From Tethya wilhelma (Eukaryota; Porifera; Demospongiae; Tethyida; Tethyidae), in assembly GCA_964030475.1 (NCBI GenBank), contig CAXIPT010000001.1, positions 22,288,776 through 22,352,775 of the forward strand: a stretch of DNA of 64,000 nt, written 5' to 3'. Made by a program: the position numbers and the translations under genes. Positions 1-13,689 of the stretch are shown in pieces (positions within the stretch are counted from its first letter, which is position 1; every line of letters begins with the position of its first letter). The notes below the pieces were generated by a model that saw only the letters and a program-made list of their open reading frames with translations, made no database searches and was not told where the DNA came from.

Positions 1-802
1 TTTACTCCGAATTTTGCAAAAAGTGTAGCATATTCTGTCAGACTTTCAGGTAGTACAAAAAGGTAAGGCTCCAAGTTATGTTGAAATGTAGGATTAAAAT
101 TGAACGCAACCATTTTTGGACTTACAAAGCTGTTGTGCCTTTTAAAGTAAATCCATTTCTTAATGTTGCTTAATGTTATGATGTCATGATTACTCAAAAT
201 ACTGTTCAAAAAAGAATAGATGTTGACTACAAGCTGGTTTAAATGATCTGCTGACAGCATATCTTTATGTTTAATTATTTGTTTAAAATGGGATAAAACA
301 TGTATTGTTAATTGATGTTTCTCAAAAAGCTCAACAACTGTTTGAGATTCAATAGAAACAACAAACATTTGAGATCCAACAAGACAGGAGATAGTTTCAA
401 CATCATTGGGACCCACAACTACCACTTCACTGCTCAGTGAAATGAAGTGGCTATCATAACCTCTTCCTCGCCATGGGAGACAAGAAGGGTAGCTAGTAGG
501 GGGGTTGGCCAGTACTTGAAGCCAAGATGATGTCTTAGCAAGATGATTTATAGCTGTTTGGAAAGTTAACTGTTGGAATCCAGAGATAATGCAGTATGAA
601 GAATATTGGTGTTGTGATTCTACAGTTCCCATGTGGCAAAGAACTGCTTTCGACCTAGACATCTTTAGCTGGTCAACTTGTTTTGGCACTGAACTTGTTG
701 GTGTACTAATTTCACTAACAATACTGACAATCTCTTGTGGAGTAACTGTAGTACGCAATCCACACTGTCTGAGTACTTGTAAATACTTTTGTTTGTTAAA
801 TG
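1..802 (-). CDS. Sacsin-like protein fragment, open at both ends
   Basis: Reading the minus strand from 802 to 1 gives one uninterrupted frame of about 267 codons with no stop, running off the window edge. It begins FNKQKYLQVLRQCGL and includes MVAFNFNPTFQHNLEPYLF, then LPESLTEYATLFAKFGV just before the edge. The pattern of a WI...FV.P..V.F strand, then EPYLF.LP, then LF...GV is what I associate with the repeated regions of sacsin-like chaperones, which are expanded in sponges and fish. Function in sacsins is co-chaperone-like, with Hsp90-type ATPase modules, but no ATPase module is visible in this part. The frame ends abruptly at 802, where the inverted repeat of a DNA transposon begins. I could not find the missing upstream part beyond 7466, so this is a truncated gene, an exon cut by the insertion, or an assembly junction. 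The family call is from motif memory only. Confidence 0.65.
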
Positions 803-1135
803 GTATGAAGTGTTATTAGTGCCAAAATTATGCGATTATACTATGAACAATATGAACATGGTTTGCATGATTCACAAGGCGGTCTTGATCATATCATGAA
901 GGTGCTACTGCCTTTATGAAGGCGGTCTTGCTCTGCATGAAGGCGCTACTGCCTTTATGAAGGCGGTCCTGCTCTGCATGAAGGCGCAAGCATCTTTGAT
1001 GAAGGCGGTCTTGCTTTAGATGAAGGCGCTACTGCCTTTATGAAGGCGCAAGCATCTTTATGAAGGCGGTCTTGCTTTAGATGAAGGCGCTGCTGCCTTT
1101 ATGAAGGCGGTCTTGCTCTGCATGAAGGTGTGCTT
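803..1135 (+). repeat. Left terminal inverted repeat with internal minisatellite
   Basis: The outer 100 bp is unique inverted-repeat sequence. From about 892 the arm is made of units such as ATGAAGGCGGTCTTGCTCTGC and ATGAAGGCGCTACTGCCTTT, alternating two or three variants about a dozen times. The right arm has the same units on the other strand, in a different number. Such subterminal repeats are often transposase-binding arrays; here that is an inference. Confidence 0.85.
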
Positions 1136-1223
1136 TGCCGGTTAGGGGAAGGGTTGACCTTTGAACCTAGTCTCTAGGTAAGGGGTCATCAAAGCGAAAA
1201 ATTGGCTAGCAAATATTTACAGC

Positions 1224-3331
1224 ATGGAGTCTGATTCTCAAGTAGCTATATCTACTGTATGTGGAGCTGTTGTCAGAGCAGTAGAAAAGTTCGAGGAAGA
1301 TCGTTCACCAACCTCACTGGACACCCTTACATTCGTTTGCAGTCAGCTGTACAGACTTTTGCTTGTGTACTGTGAGGATGATCTTCTTGTTGAACAAGTG
1401 GGAATGTGCCACAGTCTACTTGTTGATATAGAACAGCATATGGAAGAACCAGATAATGTGGGATACACAGCGAGTTTCATGCAAGAGTGTGATGATTTAC
1501 AGAGGCCTAGAGGACGGCCAAAGTTTGATATCCCCAAAGAACAGCTTGAACATCTCCTACAGTTACATTTCAGTTGCCCAAAGATTGCCTCTATACTTGG
1601 TGTGTCTCTACGTACAGTAAGGAGAAGAATGACCCAATATGGCTTGTCAGTGTCTGATCTCTACTCAGATATCAGTGACTCTGAGCTAGATAGATTAGTG
1701 GATGACATTCACAATCTCTTCCCTAATTGTGGTTTTCGAATGATGGATGGTCACCTTCGCCAGCGAGGAATAAGAGTAATTCATGCCAGAATCAGGAGAT
1801 CCATGCACAGGATTGATCCAGAAGGTGTGGCTCTTCGATGGAGAGATACAATACACCGCAGGAAGTACAGTGTTTCAGGTCCTCTGTCCTTATGGCACAT
1901 TGACGGAAATCATAAAATGATTCGGTAAGTTTAGATCAGTTTGTGGTGTTTGTGTATTTGCATGTGTCATGAATATGTGTGTGTTGTGTACTTGTGTGTA
2001 TGTATGTGGGTGTGGGGTGAGGGCGAGAAGAAAACATAGCTCATGGTTATGACAGTTCCTCATACTATACTGTGTGTGTATGTGTATGTATACTAGCCAT
2101 TCTCCAGGAGTGTACAGTTGCATGGCTCAGGCACCTGCCTAGTGCACAGGCATGCTGGCTCGACCAGCTTGGCATTACCTCTAGGGTAGCTGAAGGATTT
2201 ATTTTGTGTGGGTGTGTGTGGGTGGGTAGGTGTGTGTGTGTATACACGTGTATATAATTATATGGGTGTATATGTGAATATATTACTTGTCAATGAGTTT
2301 AACCATGTAATCATGTTTAATGTGGATGTTTCACTAAAGTAAAGAAGGCAATAATATTATTTTTATGTTTAGTGCATGCATAGGTATAATTGTAATAATA
2401 CATGCATGTGGTTACTGGTATAGGTTACAATGTATGTAATTATGTGATGTGAGTGTGTTTTTGGTTACGGTGCAATACTGTTCATGAATTTCAGATGGAG
2501 AATGGTTGTACATGCCGGAGTTGATGGGTATTCTCGTGTACCTGTTTATTTATGTTGCTCAAGCAACAATAGAGCCAGTACAGTAATGGAGAGTTTTTTG
2601 TCAGCTGTGTCAGCGTGGGGATTGCCATCTCGTGTACGGTGTGACAAAGGTGGGGAAAATGTTGACGTGGCTTGGTTTATGTTGTCACATCCGAACCGAG
2701 GTACTGGAAGAGGATCTGTGATTGCTGGCAAAAGTGTGCACAATCAAAGGGTTGAAAGGCTCTGGAGAGATGTCTACCAAGGAGTTTTGCGATTCTATTG
2801 TGATTTATTTCATCACATGGAGGATTTGGAACTCCTCAATCCCGTGAATGAGCTACATCTCTTCTCGTTACATTACATTTTTATTCCACGAATTAATCAG
2901 CATTTACAGGAATGGAAACAAGGGTGGCTTATGCATCCAATGAGCTCAGAGAATAACCAGACACCATATCAACTTTGGACGAGTGGAATGCAACACCTGT
3001 CAGGATCAACATCACTTGTTGGGATGGAGATGTTTGAACAGCTTAGTCAGGTATAATATAACAGAGTAACTTGACCTACCCAACTTAAAACATTTTCCTT
3101 CTTCCTAATGCATGGATCTGCACGATTGTATAGGATGAATTGGACAGTTATGGAGTTGACTGGGAAGGGCCATTTCCTTGTGAAGAACCTGATGATCATG
3201 ATACAGTAGAAGTGCCCGAAACACCAGTACCTGATAATGTTTCCCTTGATGAACTTGTAGACCCTTTAACAGCTAGCACTGAATATGGAATTGATTTATA
3301 CCTTCAAGTTTTGAATACAATAGTGTCATAA
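1224..3331 (+). CDS. DDE integrase-like transposase, 3 exons
   Basis: Exons are 1224-1924, 2495-3050 and 3134-3331; the donors are GTAAGT and GTATAA and the acceptors TTTCAG and TATAG, and the reading frame is kept across both junctions. The first exon has an acidic N-terminal part and then a helix-turn-helix around residues 110-145 (the stretch with [17 protein letters not shown]). A retroviral-integrase-like core follows with the three expected acidic residues: D in [10 protein letters not shown] in [10 protein letters not shown], and E in [11 protein letters not shown]. After this comes a region typical of uncharacterised 'integrase core' proteins of fish and cnidarians (NRGTGRGS...NQTPYQLW). 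The third exon is acidic and has no known domain. The likely job is cutting and joining the element's own ends. All catalytic residues are present and there are no stops, so it could be active. Confidence 0.8.
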
Positions 3332-3715
3332 TAGCATATTAGGCAGATTATATGTAACATAATAACAGCACATAATGTCACTAACAATAACAAGAAACTT
3401 ATGATGAAAATTATAATACTCACTAGTCAAACGTATTCAATTAAGTTCAGCGGGTCTGGAACACATAAGTACGAAATGATGATAACAATTAATGTCTGAA
3501 GAACACATTCATACCGGCCTTCAAGTTTTGAATACAGTAATTCAAAAGTGTCATATTTGCATGTTAGGTTGCAAAACCAGCATAATGTCACTAACAATAA
3601 CAAGAAATTATGATGATGAAACAGGTAATATATACTTATACTAGTCAAACAAAGTTCAGTGGAACACATAAGTACGAAATGATGATATTATGATAACAAT
3701 GTCCGAAGAACACAT

Positions 3716-3720
<5 letters not shown>
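3300..3720. repeat. About 210-bp imperfect tandem duplication at the tail-to-tail junction
   Basis: The stretch from about 3300 to 3512 recurs at about 3522-3720. Both contain CTTCAAGTTTTGAATACA, CATAATGTCACTAACAATAAC and CACATAAGTACGAAATGATG. The unit starts inside the last codons of the transposase gene and ends near the stop of the HECT gene, so the shared 3' region of the two genes has been doubled. Confidence 0.8.
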
Positions 3721-7047
<3,327 letters not shown>

Positions 7048-7179
7048 AATTGCTCTGATCTGGCTCTAGCCACGTGCTGAGCCACGTGTACATTGCGTGA
7101 TAATTTTCATAGCTGCGCATGCGCGTGAGCTGTGCTGCTGGCCGGCCGGCCGACCGTGGCGCTGTCTCGATCTCTGCAG

Positions 7180-7466
7180 CCGCCTTCATCTAAAGCAAGA
7201 GCGCCTTCATGCAGAGCAAGACCGCCTTCATAAAGGCAGTAGTGCCTTCATCTAAAACAAGACCGCCTTCATAAAGGCAGTAGCGCCTTCATGCAGAGCA
7301 AGACCGCCTTCATAAAGGCAGTAGCGCCTTCATGCAGAGCAAGACCGCCTTCATAAAAGCAGTAGCGCCTTCATAATATGATCAAGACCGCCTTGTGAAT
7401 CATCAAACCATGTTCATAATATTGAGAGTATAATCGCATAATTTTGGCACTAATAACACTTCATAC
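7180..7466 (-). repeat. Right terminal inverted repeat with internal minisatellite
   Basis: It mirrors the left arm: GCGCCTTCATGCAGAGCAAG and CCGCCTTCATAAAGGCAGTA units from about 7180 to 7375, then the unique outer part ending GGCACTAATAACACTTCATAC at 7466. Confidence 0.85.
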
Positions 7467-7924
7467 AACAAAGCCTGATCCGTGTGTCAGCCTAGTTCTG
7501 AGCCAATAGATCGGGCTCAGTAAGAAAATCAATGGAATGGTAAAACTTGAACGGTTATACTAATGTTTATACTGCTCTAAAGCTGATATTCAGCTAGCCT
7601 GAACCATTCAGGCCACACTGCCATGACATGACTCATGATGAAGCAACTGTGACTGACACACTTGAAGTAAGTGTAAAATATCGGAATTCTCTTGGCTACC
7701 CTGCTCCAGCTTTCATGCAGTCGCTCAACAAGATTGACAGCAATAAACTTTCTTTCTTTCAAGTGAAGTACTGAGACAATAACAGCCCTGAAAGGGTGCT
7801 CTTTTATAGTGTGCACACATACATGAATATTAATAACAGGAATAGAGACTGTAACACAATAACAGCAATTATTGCATGCCTATGGCTATTGTATCAATGT
7901 TCAATAGTAATGTAGTCTCCAACA
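7467..7924 (-). repeat. 3' LTR of the BEL/Pao element
   Basis: On the minus strand the pol frame ends, then a purine tract TGGGGGAGGA (7925-7934) is followed by TGTTGGAGACTACATTACTA at 7924. Purine tract plus TGTTGG is the usual start of a 3' LTR. A TATAAAAG box lies at 7801-7808. The far end is uncertain (7467-7477) because the DNA transposon starts at once. A short open frame at 7577-7816 lies wholly within it and is probably not a gene. No second LTR is found in the window. Confidence 0.65.
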
Positions 7925-7958
7925 TCCTCCCCCACGTTGACCACTCGTGGTCAACCGA

Positions 7959-10900
7959 TCAGTCGGAGTCGTCGCTGAGTTCAGCTATTGCACTAGCCTT
8001 GATCTGATCTCGTGCTTGAACTGCTTTGACTCGGGAGTTTCGGGGTTTGGGTGTTATTGCTTCCTCATCTGTGTTGTCCTCACATGAGACCTCATTCAGC
8101 TCTTGGTCTTCAACATCTTGTGCGTGGACTTCCAGAGGGTAAAGTAGCTGTAGGGGTCGTTGCAATGTTGTGGTCCTACCATCTTTGGTGGGAACTCTCA
8201 CGACTGCTCCTCTATTTTGTCCATCCTTTCCAGTGATGACCTTCTCAATTTTTGCGAGTTTCCAAAAGCTCCTGGGTTGGCTCTCGTCATTGATTATAAC
8301 TACATCTCCGACGGCTACGGAAGTCGGTGTTTGAGCGCCTCGGCTGTAACGGTGAGTTTCTCTCAATTCGAGAAGATATTCTCGTTGCCGTCGTTTCCAG
8401 AAGTGGTTTAGGACGGTATTGAGATGTTTGGCTCGTCTGTTGAGTTGAGAGGGTGTCACTTCAAAATCTTCATCTTCATCATGCTCATCCGACTGACTGT
8501 TTAGATTGTCAGGGAGGCTTAGTAGACGGCGTCCCACTAGTAAGTGTGAAGGTGTCAGAGGTTCTTCGCTGTCATAAGCTGAGACGTAAGAGAGGGGATG
8601 AGAATTGATGATCGCTTCCACTTCAGTGACCACAGTTAGTAATTCATCGTAAGTGAATTTGGCCTGGGCAATCATCTTTCTCAGACAGCGCTTGGTAGAC
8701 CTGATCAGTCTCTCAAAGATTCCTCCCCACCAGGGTGCTTTTTCCAAATTGAAGTTCCACTCAATCCTGTGGTTGGAGAGGTACTGCAGGACTTCTGTGT
8801 TAGCCATGATGTTCCCAATTGTTTTCGCTGCTGCCTTGAAGGTCTTCCCATTGTCTGAGATGACTTTATGTGGTAGTCCTCTTCTTGCACAAAACCTTTT
8901 AAATGACCTGATGAAGGTTACAGTTGACATGTCAGGGAACACGTCAAGGTGAACTGCTCTGGTGACGCAACACGTGTAGAGGCAAATCCACACCTTTGTT
9001 GTTGCCGTCTGGTTGACTCCATGAGTCTTGACATACAAAGGTCCTGCGAAGTCTACTGCTGTGTAAGAGAAGGGGGGTGCTTCCCTGACACGGAAGCTTG
9101 GAAGTGGAGGTGGAAGTGGTGGCCGAAAGGGAATTCCTTCGAAACGTCGGCAGGTGACACAGTGATTGATCACCATCTTCACCAAACTCCTTCCTTTCAC
9201 GATCCAGTACTTGGACCTCAGCTCCGTCAGAGTTTCCTTCACTCCATTGTGTTGAACTCTGTTGTGAGCGTCCTTCACCACCAATGCCGTGAAGTGGTGA
9301 GCTCTGTCCAATATTACTGGGTGTTTGGATGAGTAGGGTAGCTCAGCGTTGGAGAGTCTTCCTCCACATCGCCATAATCCTGCTGAGTCAAGGAACAGAT
9401 CGAGCTGTCGTCTCCAAACTTCGAAGTTTTTGTCGTGAATCAGCGACGATTGTAGCTCAATGATCCAAATCCTTTCAGCTCTACTTATTTCACTGGGTCG
9501 GAGAAATTTGTCTACAGGTTCCCTGTGTTCTCTCGACTTTCTTTTAAGTAGATCAATGTACTTGAGGACATAAGCGGTAACTCTCAGCAACCTAGAGAGG
9601 GAGCTGTAGTCTTCACTCTGAATTACTTGTCCTATCCCAGTTGGGGTGATGGACGTCAACAGATTGTGTGCCATGGCTCTTTTTGACTTTGAGCTCAATT
9701 CAGCTGAACATTCCTCTGGCATTTCTTTCACTTGCTCTTGCATTTGTTCTGTACATTCACTTAACCAATCTGGGCCTGTTCTCCACAGTGTATTTACTGA
9801 CAACTCGATGGGGGTTGTACCTCTGCTAGGTATGTCAGCAGGGTTTCCTTTCCCAGGACAGTGATTCCAAAACTCTGGTTGCACCAACTTGCGTATTTCA
9901 CTGACTCTGTTCTGTACGAAGGGTTTCCAAGTTTTCTCGAGACCTTGGATCCAGAACAGTGTCACTTTTGAATCTGTGAAGCAGCTGGGTTTACTGAGCG
10001 TCAACTGGGAAGACAGACTGTCAGATACTGTGGACAGGAGTCGTGCCAGAAGGAGTGCTGACAATAGTTCTAGCCTCGGAATTGTCTGCCGAGTTGTGAT
10101 CGGGGCCACTCGAGTCTTTGAGGATACGAACTTTACTTGTGTGTCTGTTTCTGTTTCTATGGCCAGGTACACAACTGCGGCATAAGCCTGCAGGGAACTA
10201 TCACAGAATCCGTAAAGACGACAGGATTTTACGCCTTCTGTCACATCTGAGAAGTAACTCCGTGGAATTGAAATGGGCTGTGCCTCCTTGAGGTCTTGCA
10301 CAAGTGCTTGCCATTTGCTGAGTGTGGCTCCATTGAGAGGTTGATCCCATTCCATCTTTAGCTCACACAACTCTTGGATCAGGACTTTAAAACGAATGAT
10401 GATGGGTGATAGGTATCCCAATGGGTCATAAAATCGTCCTGACAGACTGACAACATTTCTTTTTGTTGGTTCCAATTCTGTGGCTAGCCTTGCAATGCCA
10501 CTAAGGTTGAACAAGATTCGGTCGGAAGAAACGTTCCACAAAATCCCAAGGATTTTCTGTTCTCCTGGTTCGGGTAGTGTGTCTCCCAGTACAACTTTTG
10601 CATATGTTTCACTGACTGCACTGGTCTCGAGACCTTCGTTACTATTGATCATCTCTTGGAGAGATGATGAGTTGGTGACGAACTTTCTCAAGTTAAATGA
10701 GCCGTCTTTCAGTATTTTCTTGGAGTCAGCATACATCTGATATGCACTCTCTTCATCGTCAGCACCAAACACAACATCATCCACATATATCGAGTTCAGG
10801 AACTCCTTCACCAACTTAGGGTGGGATTGTGAATACTTTTCCATGTGATGTTTGATTGTTGCGTTTAGGAGAAATGGGCTTGACGAGACTCCAAAGACAA

Positions 10901-12356
10901 CCCTGGTGAATCTCAGTGTGATGAACTTGAGATCAGTCTGGGTGATGTCATCAACCCATAAAAACCGGAGAACATCTCGGTCTTGTTCAACTATAGAAAT
11001 CATTAGAAATGCCTTTTCTATGTCAGCTGTGAGTGCAACCTTGTTGGTGCGAAATCTCAACAAAATGTCAAAGATCTTCTGGTTGAATTTGGGACCCGTG
11101 TATAAACAATCGTTTAGTGATGGCCCATTACATCTTGCTGATGCATCATATACAATCCTGACTTTTGTTGTCTCTCTGTCCTGACGTATCACAGCGTGAT
11201 GTGGTAAATAGTGTACTTTGTGGTCTTTAGGCTCTTCTGTTTGATTCACTACTTGCAATATGCCATCTGAAATCTGTTGTTGTATGATTGCATCATATTC
11301 CTTTAGAATCTCTGGGTTCTGCTGCAGTCGACGCAACAGACCTTGCAACCGTTTCACACTCAGGTCATAATTTGTTGGCAATGGTGCATGAGCTTCTTTC
11401 CATGGCAGCGATACTTCGTATCTGCCTTCCTTAAATTTGACATTGCGGTCAAAATCTTCCTCACATAGTGAATCATCTGTCTTGTTAATTCCCAATGATT
11501 CTAGCTTCCAGAAGGAGCTTAACAAGGTTTCCAATTCCTTTGTCTGACAACAACTTCCATTGAATTTCAGTGAGTGAGTTGTGATTAGACTAGTACTTGA
11601 AGGTGACTGGGATAGTGTGGTTGGGCCAGAGAGAACCCATCCTAGCTTGGTATGTATTGCAACTGGGCCTGATGCTCCACGTCTGATTTTCCCAGTTGTA
11701 AATTCCCAGTAGTAATCTGAGCCTATTAGTAGGTCAATTTCCAGCTGTGCTCCTTCATTGGAAGTATCAGCGAGATCTAGATTTGAGAGATGACCATACA
11801 ATTCAGCACAAAGGGAAATTGGCTGAGTGACTAACGGGTCACAAATGTGTGGAACTGTAAAGAGTATGAGCTCTTTGTCAGGACCAGGTTGCCTCACTTT
11901 GGCTCTGATTCGCACAACTTCGCACAATTGTGATTCTCCTCTACTAGATCCAAATGAAGCGATAGAAAGGTGATGCTCACTATCGGTGTTTAATTGAAGA
12001 GCCTGTTTCACCCTTGTGGTAACATATGAGTGTTGACTGCCACTGTCAAACACTATGCGAACCTTCAACATGAGCTCTGGAGCTTCGGGATTGTAAATCT
12101 CTGCTGTAGCTGTTTGTAGCAGTACAGTTTTGTTTGCTTCTGCATACAAATTTGTGGTGGGTTGAATGTCAAATGAGGCAGCACTTGGATTGAGACTTGA
12201 GTGTGAACTGGTATTTGCAGCACCCGATTCTTTACCCGATTGGGTTAGTGAAACATTGCTCGTAGATGGGGTACTAGACACTCTTTGTGGAACTGTATCC
12301 TGTGTGCTCCTCATACAAATGCTGCTGTGGTGACGACCACCACACTGTTGACATTT
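7959..12356 (-). CDS. pol: BEL/Pao LTR retrotransposon pol polyprotein, 5' truncated
   Basis: The minus strand carries an open frame of about 1,465 retained codons without a stop (1,512 if counted from an ATG in the neighbouring element at 12497). In order it has: a partial zinc knuckle (CQQCGGRHHSSIC, around residue 50); an aspartic protease with DSGSQHSYVT (about 150); reverse transcriptase with the YVDD active site (about 570); an RNase H region; an H2C2 zinc finger ending INHCVTCRRF (about 1110); an integrase core opening at AVDFAGP (about 1150) with ISDNGKTF and the late glutamate in WWGGIFERLIRSTKR; and the C-terminal BEL-type domain (SHLLVGRRL). These act in reverse transcription and integration. 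Gag and the 5' LTR are absent because a CACTG-ended element begins at 12357, so the copy cannot move alone although pol is intact. Confidence 0.92.
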   Translation of the reverse strand, partial: KCQQCGGRHHSSICMRSTQDTVPQRVSSTPSTSNVSLTQSGKESGAANTSSHSSLNPSAASFDIQPTTNLYAEANKTVLLQTATAEIYNPEAPELMLKVRIVFDSGSQHSYVTTRVKQALQLNTDSEHHLSIASFGSSRGESQLCEVVRIRAKVRQPGPDKELILFTVPHICDPLVTQPISLCAELYGHLSNLDLADTSNEGAQLEIDLLIGSDYYWEFTTGKIRRGASGPVAIHTKLGWVLSGPTTLSQSPSSTSLITTHSLKFNGSCCQTKELETLLSSFWKLESLGINKTDDSLCEEDFDRNVKFKEGRYEVSLPWKEAHAPLPTNYDLSVKRLQGLLRRLQQNPEILKEYDAIIQQQISDGILQVVNQTEEPKDHKVHYLPHHAVIRQDRETTKVRIVYDASARCNGPSLNDCLYTGPKFNQKIFDILLRFRTNKVALTADIEKAFLMISIVEQDRDVLRFLWVDDITQTDLKFITLRFTRVVFGVSSSPFLLNATIKHHMEKYSQSHPKLVKEFLNSIYVDDVVFGADDEESAYQMYADSKKILKDGSFNLRKFVTNSSSLQEMINSNEGLETSAVSETYAKVVLGDTLPEPGEQKILGILWNVSSDRILFNLSGIARLATELEPTKRNVVSLSGRFYDPLGYLSPIIIRFKVLIQELCELKMEWDQPLNGATLSKWQALVQDLKEAQPISIPRSYFSDVTEGVKSCRLYGFCDSSLQAYAAVVYLAIETETDTQVKFVSSKTRVAPITTRQTIPRLELLSALLLARLLSTVSDSLSSQLTLSKPSCFTDSKVTLFWIQGLEKTWKPFVQNRVSEIRKLVQPEFWNHCPGKGNPADIPSRGTTPIELSVNTLWRTGPDWLSECTEQMQEQVKEMPEECSAELSSKSKRAMAHNLLTSITPTGIGQVIQSEDYSSLSRLLRVTAYVLKYIDLLKRKSREHREPVDKFLRPSEISRAERIWIIELQSSLIHDKNFEVWRRQLDLFLDSAGLWRCGGRLSNAELPYSSKHPVILDRAHHFTALVVKDAHNRVQHNGVKETLTELRSKYWIVKGRSLVKMVINHCVTCRRFEGIPFRPPLPPPLPSFRVREAPPFSYTAVDFAGPLYVKTHGVNQTATTKVWICLYTCCVTRAVHLDVFPDMSTVTFIRSFKRFCARRGLPHKVISDNGKTFKAAAKTIGNIMANTEVLQYLSNHRIEWNFNLEKAPWWGGIFERLIRSTKRCLRKMIAQAKFTYDELLTVVTEVEAIINSHPLSYVSAYDSEEPLTPSHLLVGRRLLSLPDNLNSQSDEHDEDEDFEVTPSQLNRRAKHLNTVLNHFWKRRQREYLLELRETHRYSRGAQTPTSVAVGDVVIINDESQPRSFWKLAKIEKVITGKDGQNRGAVVRVPTKDGRTTTLQRPLQLLYPLEVHAQDVEDQELNEVSCEDNTDEEAITPKPRNSRVKAVQARDQIKASAIAELSDDSD

Positions 12357-13689
12357 CACTGTAAAAAATGATGGGTTAAAATAACCTATAATTTTGGGTT
12401 GAATGGGTTGCAATTCAGGCCACCATATTTTGGATTGTTTTAACCCAAAATATAAGTAGTTATAATAACCTTCGAAATGGCTCGGTATTCTAAACACTTT
12501 TTTTAATGGTTAAAGTTACCAATAGTAGTTGGTTAAATGTTTTAGCAGTCATGGTTTAAAGTAACCTTTATACAAAAGTTAATTATTTTGCTTAATCCTT
12601 GTTCGTTTTAACCAAATGATGATCAAAATTACTAACAATCCTGGTTTGGAGTAATCTTGCACAAGAGATAAAAACTTCACAAATAAGGATTTGTAACAGT
12701 TTTTGTTTTGGTATACTTTTAACTCTGTATATAGGTATTTTAATCTTGTTGAAAGAGTTACTGTTATTGTTTCTTTTGACCTACAAGTAAGAAATCAAAG
12801 AATTCAGTTTTAAAATCAGTCTGCTAGCTAAAAGCATGACAAGCAATTTACCTCTCAAGTTCAGCTACTTCTTTCTTAGAGTTTTGTTCTGTCTCTCTTG
12901 ATCCACTTAGCTTTTTTGACAACTAAGCAAGGTTAGAAGCACCACATATAGATAATCAGAGATTGCAGTCAGTGTTTACTCACCTTAATTAACACTAGTA
13001 CTCAAGTTTTTGTTGTTGTCCAGCTTCTTTTAAATTTTTTGTTGTCTTCTTTTTCCACTTCTTTACTTCTCAGTTTCTATATAAGTTCAAAAAAAAAGTC
13101 AACAATCATATGATCACCCTGGAATTGGCTGTTGTCAGTGTTGTGACAACTTATTTTCAAGTCTTACCTCAAGTTTAATACTTGTTTGTGCTGTTTACAA
13201 CGTTGGATACCTCCTTTTACCAAAAAGACAGNAGTGTTTTGATGTGTTCTTTCAAGAGTTTTTCAAGAATTTTTTGTCTACTTCTCTGACAGCTGCCAAG
13301 TTTCAAATTGTGTTACTGAGCATGCCCGGTAATGATGTCATTATTTTAGATACAGCCATTTATTTTAACCCAATAGAGCAGTTTTAACCAAACGAGATTC
13401 ATTTAACCACAAAAGAATTTGATTGATACCCAAGTTAGTAGTTATAACCTAGTTTTGGTTATTTTCACCAAGGATGGCTGGAATAACCCATTGATAGGTA
13501 GTTGTACCGCTTATTGTAAGTGTTATTTCAACCTATGATGGTTATAATAACCAACTTAGTAACTATAACCTAATTTTTGTTATTTTCACATAGAATGACT
13601 GACATTACCCATTAATGGGTAGTTGTACTATTATTGAAAAAAGTTATTTTACCTATGTTGGTTGAAATAACCAATCATTTTTTACAGTG
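12357..13689. mobile_element. CACTG-ended non-autonomous DNA transposon (EnSpm/CACTA-like)
   Basis: The ends are inverted repeats: CACTGTAAAAAATGATGGGTT at 12357 and the reverse complement of AACCAATCATTTTTTACAGTG ending at 13689. There is no coding potential. The ends are rich in TTAACC/GGTTAT motifs such as GGTTATAATAACC. CACTG termini suggest the EnSpm/CACTA group, which makes 3-bp duplications, but the flanks (TTT left, TAT right) do not match. It separates a BEL pol from a GH7-like gene, and the contig is joined by a single N at 13232, so the two halves may come from different copies. Confidence 0.7.
13435..13675. repeat. Two tandem units of about 120 bp inside the CACTG element
   Basis: The unit TAGT...TATAACCTA.TTTT.GTTATTTTCAC...ATTACCCATT..TAGGTAGTTGTAC...GGTT...ATAACC occurs twice in a row with about 80% similarity by eye. 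Confidence 0.7.

Noticed and set aside
892..1135. CRISPR-like array
   Set aside because: Units are contiguous variants without unique spacers, in a eukaryotic transposon arm.
7577..7816. 80-codon frame on the minus strand, with a faint HEPN-like WFRLAEYQL end
   Set aside because: It lies entirely inside the BEL LTR and no upstream gene leads into it.
8051..11184. Several plus-strand frames opposite the BEL pol
   Set aside because: Antisense shadows of a well-supported coding frame.
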